Assembly (NCBI RefSeq): GCF_022288725.1
Contig: NZ_JAKNTA010000004.1
Coordinates: 592,104-656,103, forward strand
Length of the DNA: 64,000 bases
Source of the DNA: Kitasatospora sp. A2-31
Lineage (GTDB): Bacteria > Actinomycetota > Actinomycetes > Streptomycetales > Streptomycetaceae
Direction of reading: 5' to 3'
Shown here: in pieces, positions 43,036 to 51,946 of the stretch
How positions within the stretch are numbered: the first letter of the stretch is position 1
How the letters are laid out: each line of letters begins with the position of its first letter
The notes under the pieces: generated by a model
What the model saw: the letters and a program-made list of their open reading frames with translations, nothing else
Told to the model about the DNA's origin: nothing
The model's database searches: none
Position numbers and translations under genes: made by a program

Positions 43036-43064
43036 TCGATTCAGGGTCGAGCCGGACTCGACCG
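43036..43064. promoter_or_regulatory. Three TCGA heptamers at exact 11-bp spacing (SARP site candidate)
   Basis: TCGATTC, TCGAGCC and TCGACCG start at 43036, 43047 and 43058. SARP proteins bind heptamer direct repeats of the TCGAGnn kind at 11-bp intervals. The site is in the 149-base gap between divergent glycosyltransferase genes and could serve both directions; on the minus strand TATTCC lies 13 bases after the last heptamer as a possible -10. A SARP gene is encoded 20 kb to the right. Confidence 0.6.
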
Positions 43065-43132
43065 CTTCTCAGGTCCGCGCACGGGAAACTGCGGGCGGGC
43101 CGTACCGGCCCAGGAAACGGAGGGCTCCCGAA

Positions 43133-44347
43133 ATGCGCGTGCTGTTCACGACTTTCCCCTCGCCGTCCCACCATTTCCCGATGGTTCCGCTGGAATGGGC
43201 GGTGCGCTCCGCCGGCCACGAGGTGTGCGTCGCCAGTGCGCCCTCGCTCACCGCCGCGGTGCTCGGCTCCGGGCTGCCGATGGTGGAGGTCGGCTCCGCG
43301 GTGGACCTCGGCGGCAGCGCCCGCAACCGCGACCTGTCCGCCTGGCACGACCACGACCGCTGGCCGGCCCGCTGGCCGGTCGAGCCCGACCTGCTCGACG
43401 ACTCCCGCAAGCGGCTGCTGGAGGCGCTCGGGCAGCGGCAGTTCGCCATGGCGGCCGGCATGCTGGACGACCTGCTCGCCTTCGCCCGACACTGGCGGCC
43501 CGACCTGGTCGTCCACGACGCCGTCTCCTACGCCGGCCCGGTGGTCGCCGCCGCGCTCGGGGTGCCGAACGTGAGCCACCTCTGGGGCAGTCCCGGGCTG
43601 CAGAAGCTGGAGATGAAGGGCTTCGGCGACGAGCCGCAGGAGGGTTACGTCGAGCTCTTCGAGCGCGTCGGCGCCGAGGTGCGGCTGCGGCCCGCCGCCT
43701 GGATCGACCTCTGCCCGCCGAGCATGGGATTCGGCCCCGTGCCGGACGTCCGGCAGGAGCGCTACGTCCCCTACAACGGGCCCGGGACGCTGCCGGACTG
43801 GCTGCTCGAACCGCCGCAGCGCCCGCGGGTCTGCGTCACCTGGGGCGCCACCACCGCCAAGCTGCTCGGCCCGGCCATGACGGACCTGCTGCGCAGGGCG
43901 GTCGAGGCGGTCGCCGCCCTGCCGGTCGAGGTGGTCCTGGCCACCACCGCCGACCAGCGCGAGCTGCTCGGCGACCTGCCGGACCAGGTGCGCACCGCCG
44001 TCTCGCTGCCGCTGCACCTGCTGCTGCCCGGCTGCGCCGCGGTGGTCCACCACGGCGGGTCCGGGACGACCCTGACCGCGGCCCGGGCCGGCGTCCCGCA
44101 GGTCACCATCACCCGCCGGCCGGAGCCCACCCTCAACGCCGAGCGGCAGGCCGCCACCGGCGCCGGCATCCACCTCACCTACGGCGAGCTGGACCGGGAG
44201 GCCGACCCGGTGGCCGCGATCCGCGAGCGGGTGGCCGCCGTCGTGGCCGGCGACCCCTACCGCGAGGCCGCCCGGCGGCTCGCCGCGGAGATGGCGGAGC
44301 AGCCCGCCCCGGCGGAGGTCGTCACCGAACTCGAGAAGCTGGTCTGA
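43133..44347 (+). CDS. Glycosyltransferase (GT-B, aureolic acid type)
   Basis: A 404-residue GT1 enzyme. FTTFPSPSHHFPMVPLEWAV marks the acceptor-side loop, YVPYNGPGTLPDWL precedes the hinge, and CAAVVHHGGSGTTLTAARAGVPQVTI is the donor site. The conserved YVPYNGPG and WL elements are shared by the four glycosyltransferases here. GGAGG precedes the ATG by nine bases. It is the first gene of a rightward run with the O-acyltransferase and another glycosyltransferase. Confidence 0.88.
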   Translation: MRVLFTTFPSPSHHFPMVPLEWAVRSAGHEVCVASAPSLTAAVLGSGLPMVEVGSAVDLGGSARNRDLSAWHDHDRWPARWPVEPDLLDDSRKRLLEALGQRQFAMAAGMLDDLLAFARHWRPDLVVHDAVSYAGPVVAAALGVPNVSHLWGSPGLQKLEMKGFGDEPQEGYVELFERVGAEVRLRPAAWIDLCPPSMGFGPVPDVRQERYVPYNGPGTLPDWLLEPPQRPRVCVTWGATTAKLLGPAMTDLLRRAVEAVAALPVEVVLATTADQRELLGDLPDQVRTAVSLPLHLLLPGCAAVVHHGGSGTTLTAARAGVPQVTITRRPEPTLNAERQAATGAGIHLTYGELDREADPVAAIRERVAAVVAGDPYREAARRLAAEMAEQPAPAEVVTELEKLV

Positions 44348-44356
44348 ATTCCCCGG

Positions 44357-44391
44357 CGGCCGGTCGCCGGCCGTTCGGCGGGTCCGCCGAA
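44357..44391. terminator. Twin small hairpins between glycosyltransferase and acyltransferase genes
   Basis: Two adjacent inverted repeats, CGGCCGG-TCG-CCGGCCG at 44357-44373 and TTCGGCGG-GT-CCGCCGAA at 44374-44391, lie in the 86-base gap. Genes on both sides read rightward, so they may weaken or stabilise the transcript rather than end it. Confidence 0.4.
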
Positions 44392-44433
44392 ACACCGCCC
44401 CCAGGCACTTCGCCCCAGCAGAGAGAGGCATTC

Positions 44434-45711
44434 ATGAGAAAATCACCGTCCACCGCCGCGGTTTCCCCCGGTTCGGCCGTCGACCACCTCGTGTCGCTCA
44501 CCGGACTGCGCGGAATCCTCGCCCTCACGGTTTTCGGCGCGCATTTCTTCCTCTCCTTCCACTTCGCCGGCGGCACTTTCGACTCGCAATTCCAGCAGGA
44601 CGTCTTCCACGTCCTGTTCTCCCGCTCCGGCGGGCCGGCCGTCGCCTGCTTCTTCCTGCTCAGCGGCTTCGTGCTGACGTACATCGCCCGGCCCGGGGAC
44701 ACCGCGCGCTCCTTCTACCGGCGCCGGATCGCCAAGGTCTACCCGGTGCACCTGGTCACCGCGGCGATCGCCTTCGCCCTGGTCGCCGTCCGCTACGGCG
44801 TCCCCGGGACGAAGGTCACCCTCTCGCACGTCTTCCTGGTGCAGAACTGGGTGCCCAGCCAGTGGTACTACCTGACCATGACCGGCCTCGACTGGTCGCT
44901 CAGCTGCGAGGCCCTGTTCTACCTCTGCTTCCCGGTCCTGATCTTCGTGCTGGCGCGGGCGCGGAACTGGCAGCTCTACACCGCCGCGGCGGTCTGTACG
45001 GTGCTGGCCTTCGTCCTGCCGTACGTGGTCTCGCACACGTTCACGCTGACCAGCCCCGACCCGATGGAGATGGTCCCGACCCAGGACTACGGCGGCCCGA
45101 TGGGGTACTGGTTCGCCTACATCTTCCCGCCGATGCGGATGGCGGAGTTCGTCATCGGCATCGCGCTCGCCCTGCTGGTGCGCCGCGGCGCCTGGCGCGG
45201 CCCGAACGCCGCCGTCGCCCTGCTGCTCACCGCCGCCGGCTGGGGCATCAACCTCCACCTGCCCAGCTACCTCTCGCTGGGCGCCGGCATGGTGATCCCG
45301 TTCGCCCTGCTGATCGCGGCGCTCAGCACCGCCGACATCACCGGAGGCTGGTCCCCGCTGCGCTGGCGGCCGCTGGTGTGGTTCGGCGAGATCTCGCTCT
45401 CCTTCTACCTCACCCACCTGCTGGTGCAGGAGGAACTCTTCAGCCGGCTCTGGCAGTTCGGCGTCGACCGGGACTGGCTGCCGGTCCCGCTGCCGGTGCT
45501 CTCCTGGTGGGTCGGACTCCTCTCCTTCGCCGCCCAGTTCCTCATCGCGCTGGCCGCCGCCTGGCTGCTCTACCGGCTGGTCGAGCGCCCGATGGTGCGG
45601 CTGCTGCGCCCGCGCGACGTCCCCTCCCTGCCGATCACCGCCGCCGCGCACAGCGCGCCGCAGCCGCCCGCCGCCGAGCGGGCCGACGAGACCCAGCTGG
45701 TGGAGAAATGA
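44434..45711 (+). CDS. cmmA: Membrane O-acyltransferase (acyltransferase 3 family), CmmA-like
   Basis: A 425-residue integral membrane acyltransferase with about 10 helices. VSLTGLRGILALTVFGAHFF carries the family's RxxAh region and catalytic His (AH), FFLLSGFVLTYI and FYRRRIAKVYPVHLV are the next hallmarks, and WSLSCEALFYLCFP is the SxExxFY motif. In chromomycin biosynthesis CmmA is a membrane-bound acetyltransferase that puts both acetyl groups on the sugars; mithramycin lacks them. This gene, between glycosyltransferase genes, strongly supports a chromomycin-type product. AGAGAGG before the ATG. Confidence 0.85.
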   Translation: MRKSPSTAAVSPGSAVDHLVSLTGLRGILALTVFGAHFFLSFHFAGGTFDSQFQQDVFHVLFSRSGGPAVACFFLLSGFVLTYIARPGDTARSFYRRRIAKVYPVHLVTAAIAFALVAVRYGVPGTKVTLSHVFLVQNWVPSQWYYLTMTGLDWSLSCEALFYLCFPVLIFVLARARNWQLYTAAAVCTVLAFVLPYVVSHTFTLTSPDPMEMVPTQDYGGPMGYWFAYIFPPMRMAEFVIGIALALLVRRGAWRGPNAAVALLLTAAGWGINLHLPSYLSLGAGMVIPFALLIAALSTADITGGWSPLRWRPLVWFGEISLSFYLTHLLVQEELFSRLWQFGVDRDWLPVPLPVLSWWVGLLSFAAQFLIALAAAWLLYRLVERPMVRLLRPRDVPSLPITAAAHSAPQPPAAERADETQLVEK

Positions 45712-46910
45712 GCGAGCTGCGCGTCCTGGTCACCGCCTCCGGATGGCCCACCCACTACATGGCCATGGTGCCGCTCGCCTGGGCGCTGCGCGCCGCCGGC
45801 CACGAGATCCGGATCGCCGCCCAGCCGTCCATGCGCCCGGCGATCGTCCGCTCCGGCATGCCGATGGTCCCGGTGGGCCCCGACGTCGACTACCTGGCGG
45901 TACGCCGGAGGACCCTCTCCCAGGAGAGGGCCGACGGCACCCCCGGCACCGCCGAGGAGATCCGCGAGGCGGCCGCCGCCGACGACGGCGGGCTCTTCGG
46001 TGCCTGGGCCGAGGCCACCACCGCGGCCCTGGACGACACCGTCGCCTTCGCCCGCGCCTGGCGGCCCGACCTCGTCATCGGCGACACCATGGCCCCGGCC
46101 GGCCTGGTCGCCGCCCACGCCCTCGGCGTGCCCGGCGTCCGCCACCTCTGGGGGCCCGACATCCTCGGCTCCGAGGGCGGCGAGAAGCTCCTCGACATCC
46201 TCCCCGGGTACTGGGAGCCCTACCGGCGGTACGGCCTGGACCTGCAAGGACGGGACCCGGCCCACCGCACCGTCTCGCCCTGCCCGCCCAGCCTGCAGGG
46301 GCCGCCCGCGCCGACCCGGCTGCAGCTGCGCTGGCCGCCGTACAACGGTCCCGGCACGGTGCCGGACTGGGCCGACCGGCCCGCCGGGCGCCCGCGGATC
46401 GCCCTCACCTGGGGCACCTCCACCACCGGGGTCCTGGACGGCGCCGGCACCAGCCTGGCCGACGTCCTGGCCGGGCTGGCCGGGCTCGACGCGGAGGTCG
46501 TCGTCGCCGTCACCGCCCAGGAGCGCGAACGGCTCGGCACCCCGCCGCCCGGCGTCCGGGTGCTGGAGGACCTGCCGCTGCACGTCCTGCTGCCCGGCTG
46601 CGCCCTCCTGGTCCACCAGGGCGGCTTCATGACGGCGCTCACCGCCGCCCACCACGGTGTGCCGCAGCTGCTGCTGCCGCAACTGCCCAACCAGATCAGC
46701 GACGCCGAGGTGCTGGCCGGCTCCGGCGCCGCCCGGGTGCTGCCCGCCGGGCGGACCGGGGCCGAGGACGTGCGCGCCGCCGCCGAGGCGATGCTCGGCG
46801 ACGACTCCCACGCCGAGGCCGCCCGGCGCCTGCGGCGGGAGATCCTGGAGCAGCCCACCCCGCGCGAGGTCGCCGCCGCCCTGGTCGACCTCGCCGCCGC
46901 GGGGACGTGA
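45708..46910 (+). CDS. Glycosyltransferase (GT-B, aureolic acid type)
   Basis: A 400-residue GT1 enzyme: VLVTASGWPTHYMAMVPLAWAL at the start, WPPYNGPGTVPDWADRP before the hinge, RIALTWGTSTTGVLDGAG and CALLVHQGGFMTALTAAHHGVPQLLLP in the donor domain. The usual HHGG reads HQGG here. ATGA overlap with the acyltransferase gene and GTGA overlap with the next gene, so the three are co-translated. Most similar in the window, by eye, to the glycosyltransferase at 58289. Confidence 0.87.
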   Translation: MSELRVLVTASGWPTHYMAMVPLAWALRAAGHEIRIAAQPSMRPAIVRSGMPMVPVGPDVDYLAVRRRTLSQERADGTPGTAEEIREAAAADDGGLFGAWAEATTAALDDTVAFARAWRPDLVIGDTMAPAGLVAAHALGVPGVRHLWGPDILGSEGGEKLLDILPGYWEPYRRYGLDLQGRDPAHRTVSPCPPSLQGPPAPTRLQLRWPPYNGPGTVPDWADRPAGRPRIALTWGTSTTGVLDGAGTSLADVLAGLAGLDAEVVVAVTAQERERLGTPPPGVRVLEDLPLHVLLPGCALLVHQGGFMTALTAAHHGVPQLLLPQLPNQISDAEVLAGSGAARVLPAGRTGAEDVRAAAEAMLGDDSHAEAARRLRREILEQPTPREVAAALVDLAAAGT

Positions 46911-47911
46911 GCGCGGCCCCCGGCGGCGGCCGCACACCGCTGGTCGTCGTCCTCGGGGCCTCGGGCTACATCGGATCGGCCGTCGCGGCGCAGCTCGCCC
47001 GGCGGCCGATCCGGCTGCGCCTGGTGTCCCGGCGGCCCGCGGTGGTGCCCGCGGCCCGCACCGCGGTGGTCGAGCAGGTGGTGGCCGACCTCGCGGCGCC
47101 CGGCGCGGCCGCCCGGGCCGTGGCGGGCGCCGACGCCGTCCTCGACCTGGTGGCCCACCTCGACCCGGCGGTCGGCTGGCGCGCCGTGGAGGCCGGCGGC
47201 GCGGAGCTCGGCGAACGGCTCGGGGCGGCCCTGGTCCGCGAGATCGCCGGCGCCCTGGGCACCGGGCATCGCCCGGCCGGTGCGCCGCCGCCCCTGGTGG
47301 TCCTGGCCGGCTCTGCCTCGCAGGCCGGCCGCGGCGGCGTGGTCGACGGCACCGGCCCCGACCGGCCCGTCACCGTCTACGCCCGGCAGAAGCTGGCCGC
47401 CGAGACGGCGCTGCTGGCCGCCGGCGCCGAGGGCGTGCTCCGCGGGGTCTCGCTGCGCCTGCCCACCGTCTACGGCCGCGGCCCCGGGCCGGACGGCCAC
47501 GGGGTGGTCGCCGCGATGGCACGGCGAGCCCTGGCGGGGGAGCCGCTCACCGTCTGGGGCACCGGCAGCGTCGTGCGCGACCTGCTGCACGTCACCGACG
47601 CGGCCGCCGCGTTCACCGCCTGCCTCGACCACGGCGCCGAACTCGCAGGCCGTCACTGGCCGGTGGGCACCGGGCGGGCGGTCCCGGTCCGGGAGCTGTT
47701 CACCGCGCTGGCGCGGGCCGTCGCCGAGCGCACCGGCCGTCCGGCCGTCCGGGTCGACTCGGTTGCGCCGCCCGCGGCGGCGACGGCCGCGGACGTCGCC
47801 GGCACCGTGGTGGACGCCTCGGCGTTCCGCGCCGTCACCGGCTGGCGGCCCCGCCGGGAGCTGCCCGAGGCCCTGGCCGAGCTGGCGGCCGCCCTGGCCG
47901 ACCGCTCCTGA
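46907..47911 (+). CDS. NDP-hexose 4-ketoreductase (NAD-dependent epimerase/dehydratase family)
   Basis: A 334-residue extended SDR. VVVLGASGYIGSAVAAQLARR binds NAD(P)H; VVLAGSASQAGRGG supplies the Ser strand and VTVYARQKLAAETALL the YxxxK motif; DLLHVTDAAAAFTACLDHG is the typical late segment. Deoxysugar 4-ketoreductases have this layout. With the 3,5-epimerase and C-methyltransferase genes nearby it may finish the L-chromose-like branched sugar. GTG start in a GTGA overlap. Confidence 0.83.
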   Translation: MSAAPGGGRTPLVVVLGASGYIGSAVAAQLARRPIRLRLVSRRPAVVPAARTAVVEQVVADLAAPGAAARAVAGADAVLDLVAHLDPAVGWRAVEAGGAELGERLGAALVREIAGALGTGHRPAGAPPPLVVLAGSASQAGRGGVVDGTGPDRPVTVYARQKLAAETALLAAGAEGVLRGVSLRLPTVYGRGPGPDGHGVVAAMARRALAGEPLTVWGTGSVVRDLLHVTDAAAAFTACLDHGAELAGRHWPVGTGRAVPVRELFTALARAVAERTGRPAVRVDSVAPPAAATAADVAGTVVDASAFRAVTGWRPRRELPEALAELAAALADRS

Positions 47912-47943
47912 ACCGCCCCTGAACCGCCCCCGGATCCGCGCCG

Positions 47944-47988
47944 CAACGGGCCGGCCCCGCTCGACGATCGAGCGGGGCCGGCCCGTTG
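47944..47988. terminator. 21-bp perfect hairpin between convergent genes
   Basis: CAACGGGCCGGCCCCGCTCG plus A pairs perfectly with its complement around a three-base CGA loop. It lies between the 4-ketoreductase gene and the C-methyltransferase gene, which point toward each other. Confidence 0.9.
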
Positions 47989-48002
47989 GGCGCCGGAGCG
48001 GC

Positions 48003-49229
48003 TCAGACCACCTTCACCTCGGGCACGTAGACGATCCACCGCCCGCCCGCGCGCCGGAACCCCTCCTCCTTGGCCATGATCTCCTCGGCGTGGTTCCAGG
48101 CGAACAGCACCGCGTAGTCGGGGTAGTCGGCCCGGAACTCCTCCGGCGAGCGGACCGGGATGTGCGAGCCGGGGCTGAGCCTGCCCTGCTTGGCCGGCGT
48201 GCTGTCGGCGACGTACGACACCAGCTCGGGGCCGATGCCGCAGTAGTTGGTGAGGGTGGCGCTCTTCGCCGTGGCGCCGTACGCGGCGACGGTGGCGCCC
48301 TCCGCCTTGCAGCGCTCCAGCACCGCGCGCAGGTCGTCGCGCACCTTGTCGACGGCGGCCGCGAACCGGGCCAGGGTGTCCTGCTCGGTGATCCGGGCCG
48401 CCTTCTCGCGCTCCAGGAACAGGCCGACCGCGGGGCTGGGGGTGCGGGCGCCGCGGCGGGCGACGGTGTAGCGGATCTCGCCGCCGTGCACGGTCAGGTG
48501 CTCCGCGTCGACCAGCTCGAAGCCGTAGTGGGCGGCCATCGCCTGCACGGAGCGGACGGTGAAGAAGTAGAAGTGCTCGTCGTAGATCTGGTCGAACGAG
48601 GTCTGGTCGATGATGTCCGCCATGTAGGGGTCCTCGAAGACGAAGACCCCGTCCGGGGCGAGCAGGGCGTCGACGCCGCGGAAGACCGAGTCGACGTAGG
48701 AGATGTGCGAGAAGGTGTTGGCGGCGTAGATGACCTGGGCGGGCCCGTCCGCGGCGGCGATCTCCGCGGCCGTGGCCTCCTCGAAGAAGGCGTTGCGCAC
48801 CCGGATGCCCTTGGCGGCGGCCGCCTCGGCCACCCCCTTGCACGGCTCGACGCCGAGGTGGCGCCGGCCGGCCCGGTGGACCGTGTCGAGCATGATGCCG
48901 TCGTTGCTGCCGAACTCGACCACGAACGCGTCCGGGTCGAGCAGTTCGGTGTCGAGGAAGTGCCGCGCGGTGGCCCGGAAGTGCTGCTGCATCACGGTCG
49001 AGCCGGACGAGTGGTACGGGTAGTCGGTCCGGAACATCCGTTCGCGCGGGACGTCCTCCAGCAGCTGGACCATCGTGCAGGATTCGCACTGGGCGACCGC
49101 CAGGCGGTGGAAGAACTCCTCGGCACCGCCGTCCGGGTCGACGAAGGCGTCGGCCAGCGGTTGTCGGCCGAAGTCGAAGAACTCGTGGACGGCGCCGCCG
49201 CAGATGCGGCATTCGGACGTGGCAGACAT
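48003..49229 (-). CDS. NDP-hexose C-methyltransferase (CmmC/TylCIII-like)
   Basis: A 408-residue sugar C-methyltransferase with the three-part family layout. The N-terminal zinc region has SECRICGGAVHEFFDFGRQPL and QCESCTMVQLL; the SAM site is DAFVVEFGSNDGIMLDTV; the C-terminal domain contains GATVAAYGATAKSATLTNYCGI. Members put a methyl on C3 of dTDP-3-keto-6-deoxyhexoses. In chromomycin this builds the 3-C-methyl of L-chromose B. AGGAG precedes the ATG. A SARP-type promoter is proposed about 100 bases upstream. Confidence 0.88.
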   Translation of the reverse strand: MSATSECRICGGAVHEFFDFGRQPLADAFVDPDGGAEEFFHRLAVAQCESCTMVQLLEDVPRERMFRTDYPYHSSGSTVMQQHFRATARHFLDTELLDPDAFVVEFGSNDGIMLDTVHRAGRRHLGVEPCKGVAEAAAAKGIRVRNAFFEEATAAEIAAADGPAQVIYAANTFSHISYVDSVFRGVDALLAPDGVFVFEDPYMADIIDQTSFDQIYDEHFYFFTVRSVQAMAAHYGFELVDAEHLTVHGGEIRYTVARRGARTPSPAVGLFLEREKAARITEQDTLARFAAAVDKVRDDLRAVLERCKAEGATVAAYGATAKSATLTNYCGIGPELVSYVADSTPAKQGRLSPGSHIPVRSPEEFRADYPDYAVLFAWNHAEEIMAKEEGFRRAGGRWIVYVPEVKVV

Positions 49230-49328
49230 GATGGCTCCTCAACTCCTGTCGATGACGCGGACCCGCCGGCCGGTCGGGCGGTGGCCCCGGGTCGGACCGC
49301 CCGCGCCCGGGGCGATCCCTTGATCGGG

Positions 49329-49360
49329 ATCGTCCCGGACGCGACTCGACAAACGGTTGA
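49329..49360 (-). promoter_or_regulatory. Predicted SARP-dependent promoter of the C-methyltransferase gene
   Basis: Read leftward: TCAACCG (49360-49354), four bases, TCGAGTC (49349-49343), eight bases, then GACGAT (49334-49329) as a -10 element. Heptamers 11 bp apart with the last one eight bases before the -10 is the classic layout of SARP-activated promoters. It lies in the 172-base gap between the uvrA-like gene and the methyltransferase. Confidence 0.5.
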
Positions 49361-49401
49361 GGTGTGCTGGACGAGGACGGCCCCGCGGGGAGCCGCCGCC
49401 G

Positions 49402-51876
49402 TCAGGCCGGGACGACCCGCCGCAGGTACTCGCCGGTGACGCCCGGGCCCGCGGCGATCTCGGCCGGCGTGCCCTGGTTGACCACCCGGCCGCCGCGGTC
49501 GCCGGCGCCCGGCCCCATGTCGATGATCCAGTCGGCGCAGGCGGCGACGTGCAGGTCGTGCTCGGCGATGACCACCGAGTTGCCGCTGGCCAGGAGGGTG
49601 TCGAAGGCGTCCACCATCTTCTGCACGTCCGAGGGGTGCAGCCCGGTCACCGGCTCGTCCAGCAGCACCAGGCCACGGCCGCGCCCGGTGGTGCCGAGCA
49701 GGATCGCGTTGGCCAGCTTCAGCCGCTGCGCCTCGCCGCCGGACAGCTCGGTGCCGCTCTGGCCGAGCTGGAGGTAGCCGAGGCCGGCCCGCTGGACGGC
49801 GCGCAGCGTGGTGGCCAGCCCGGCGGGCTCGGTGAGGAACTCCGCGGCCTCGTCCACGGTCATGGCGAGGATCTCGTCGACCGCCTTGCCCCGGTAGGTC
49901 ACGCTCAGCACCTCGGGGGTGAACCGCCGGCCCTCGCAGACGTCGCACTCCACCCACATGTCGGGCATGAAGTGCAGGTCCACCTGGCGCCGCCCGTAGC
50001 CGGTGCAGGTCTCGCAGCGGCCGCCGGGGGAGTTGAAGGAGAACGCGCCGGGGCCGAGGCCGAGCGCCTTGGCCCGCGGGGTGGCGGCGAACAGCTTGCG
50101 GACGGTGTCGAAGGCCTTGGTGTAGGTGGCCGGATTGGACCGCGGGGTGCGGCCGATCGGGTCCTGGTCGACGACGGTCACCCAGCCGAGGCGCCCGGCT
50201 CCCTCGACGCCGGCCATGGCGGTCGGGCGCTCGCCGCGCAGCACCGCGTCCATCCCGGCGCCGAGCGCCTGGTGCAGCAGGCTGCTCTTGCCGCTGCCGC
50301 TCACCCCGGTGATGCAGGTCAGGGTGTTCAACGGGATGTCCACCCGGTCGAGCCGGACGTTGTGGACGTCGACGCCGAGCAGGCTCAGGCGTGCGGCCGC
50401 GCCCGCGTCGAACCGCTTGGCGCGCCGCACCCGCGGGCCGCGCCCGGCGAGGTAGGCGCCGGTGACCGACTCCGGGTGGCCGCTGAGCTCGGCGGTCGGC
50501 ACCGAGGCGACCAGCGTGCCGCCCTGGCGGCCGGCACCGGGACCGAGGTCCACCACCCAGTCGGCGAGGGCGATGAGCTCGGGGTCGTGCTCGACCAGGA
50601 GCACGGTGTTCCCGGCGTCGCGCAGGTCGGTCAGGATCTCGCGCAGCGGGTGCTTGTCGGCCGGGTGCAGGCCCGCGCTCGGCTCGTCCAGGACGAAGAT
50701 GATGCCGCTGAGGTCCATGTTCAGCTGCGCGGTGACCCGGGCGCGCTGGAGTTCGCCGCCGGACAGCGAGGGCGCGGTGCGGGTCACCTGGAGGTGGCCG
50801 AGCCCGAGCTCGACCATCAGCCGGACCCGGCGCGAGAGGTCGGGCAGCACGTTGACGGCCACCTCGCGCTGCATCGGGGTGAGGGTGGCGTCGATGCCGT
50901 CCACCCAGGTGCGCAGCTCCTCCACCGGCAGCTTGATGACCTCCGGGTAGGTGAGGCCGCCGAGTTCGAGGGTGCGGGCGGTCTCGCCGAAGCCGGTGCC
51001 GTGGCAGGCGGGGCAGGGCACCCGGACCATGAAGCGGGCGTAGGTCTCGCGCGCGGTGTCGGTGCCCGAGGCCTCGTAGAGCCGGGTGACCTCGCGGACG
51101 GCGCCGACCAGCGGCACGCTGCGCTCGATCACGGTCTCGGTGCCGGACTTCTTGTGCTTGCTGGTGATCTTGAACGTGACCGCCTCGCCGTCCGTGCCGT
51201 GCAGGACGGCGTGCCGGAACGCCTCCGGCAGCTCCCGCCAGGGCCGGTCGAGGTCGGCGCCGTGCTGCGCGGCGAGAGTGGGCAGCGCCAGGTGCTCGCC
51301 GGAGTTGGTGCGCTGGAACCACTCGCCGGCGCCGCCGAACAGCGGGAGGTCGGGCCGGGTGATGATCCGGTCCGCCTCGGCGCTGTCGGTGTGGCCCATA
51401 CCGGCGCACCGCTTGCAGCGGCCCTCCATGCTGTACCGGTCGAAGTAGGCGCTGGTGAGGTTGCGCAGCTCGGGGTGCGCGACGGCGAGCGGGCCGAGTG
51501 CGGGCATCCGGGCGAAGAGCAGCCCGAGGAAGTCGTTCAGCCCGCTGATGCTGCCGAGGGTGGAGCGGGGGCTGCGGTTGAGCCGGCGCTGGTCGACCGC
51601 GAGGGTGACGCCCAGCCCGCTGATCCGGTCCACCTGCGGCCGGTCCTTGGGCGAGATGAACTGCCGGAAGAAGGGCGAGATGCCGTTCAGGTACCGCAGC
51701 TGGGCCTCCGCGTGGACGGTGTCGATGGCCAGCGACGTCTTGCCGCTGCCGCTCACCCCGGTGAAGGCGACGATCCGGTTCTTCGGAAAGGTGACGCTGA
51801 CGCCCTTCAGGTTGTGCGTCCTGGCGCCGACGATCTCGATGACATCCCCGCCCGGGACGTGATCCGTGTGGCTCAC
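49402..51876 (-). CDS. cmrX: UvrA-like ABC ATPase resistance protein (DrrC/CmrX-like)
   Basis: An 824-residue UvrA-like protein, shorter than the about 950 residues of housekeeping UvrA. It has two ABC ATPase halves: FTGVSGSGKTSLAIDTV and CITGVSGSGKSSLLHQAL as Walker A motifs, SLSGGELQRARVTAQL and ELSGGEAQRLKLANAIL as signatures, and VLLDEPVTGLHPSDVQK as Walker B. Zinc motifs CKRCAGMG and CETCTGYG remain. Homologues in daunorubicin (DrrC), mithramycin (MtrX) and chromomycin (CmrX) producers give self-resistance, probably by removing the drug from DNA. GTG start with GGAGGA upstream; divergent from the PadR gene. Confidence 0.9.
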   Translation of the reverse strand: MSHTDHVPGGDVIEIVGARTHNLKGVSVTFPKNRIVAFTGVSGSGKTSLAIDTVHAEAQLRYLNGISPFFRQFISPKDRPQVDRISGLGVTLAVDQRRLNRSPRSTLGSISGLNDFLGLLFARMPALGPLAVAHPELRNLTSAYFDRYSMEGRCKRCAGMGHTDSAEADRIITRPDLPLFGGAGEWFQRTNSGEHLALPTLAAQHGADLDRPWRELPEAFRHAVLHGTDGEAVTFKITSKHKKSGTETVIERSVPLVGAVREVTRLYEASGTDTARETYARFMVRVPCPACHGTGFGETARTLELGGLTYPEVIKLPVEELRTWVDGIDATLTPMQREVAVNVLPDLSRRVRLMVELGLGHLQVTRTAPSLSGGELQRARVTAQLNMDLSGIIFVLDEPSAGLHPADKHPLREILTDLRDAGNTVLLVEHDPELIALADWVVDLGPGAGRQGGTLVASVPTAELSGHPESVTGAYLAGRGPRVRRAKRFDAGAAARLSLLGVDVHNVRLDRVDIPLNTLTCITGVSGSGKSSLLHQALGAGMDAVLRGERPTAMAGVEGAGRLGWVTVVDQDPIGRTPRSNPATYTKAFDTVRKLFAATPRAKALGLGPGAFSFNSPGGRCETCTGYGRRQVDLHFMPDMWVECDVCEGRRFTPEVLSVTYRGKAVDEILAMTVDEAAEFLTEPAGLATTLRAVQRAGLGYLQLGQSGTELSGGEAQRLKLANAILLGTTGRGRGLVLLDEPVTGLHPSDVQKMVDAFDTLLASGNSVVIAEHDLHVAACADWIIDMGPGAGDRGGRVVNQGTPAEIAAGPGVTGEYLRRVVPA

Positions 51877-51905
51877 TGCTGCTCCTCCGATGCCGCCCGA
51901 TGAAC

Positions 51906-51946
51906 TTGACTCGCGATACTACTCTCACGATACTAAAGCCGTGAAT
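51906..51946. promoter_or_regulatory. Overlapping divergent promoters with CGATACTA repeats
   Basis: Rightward: TTGACT (51906-51911), 17 bases, GATACT (51929-51934), a near-consensus promoter whose expected start is the GTG of the PadR gene at 51941. Leftward: TTCACG (51946-51941), then TAGTAT (51921-51916), 19 bases between, for the uvrA-like gene. CGATACTA occurs at 51914 and 51928, 14 bp apart, covering both -10 elements. A PadR operator here would control both genes. Confidence 0.75.
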
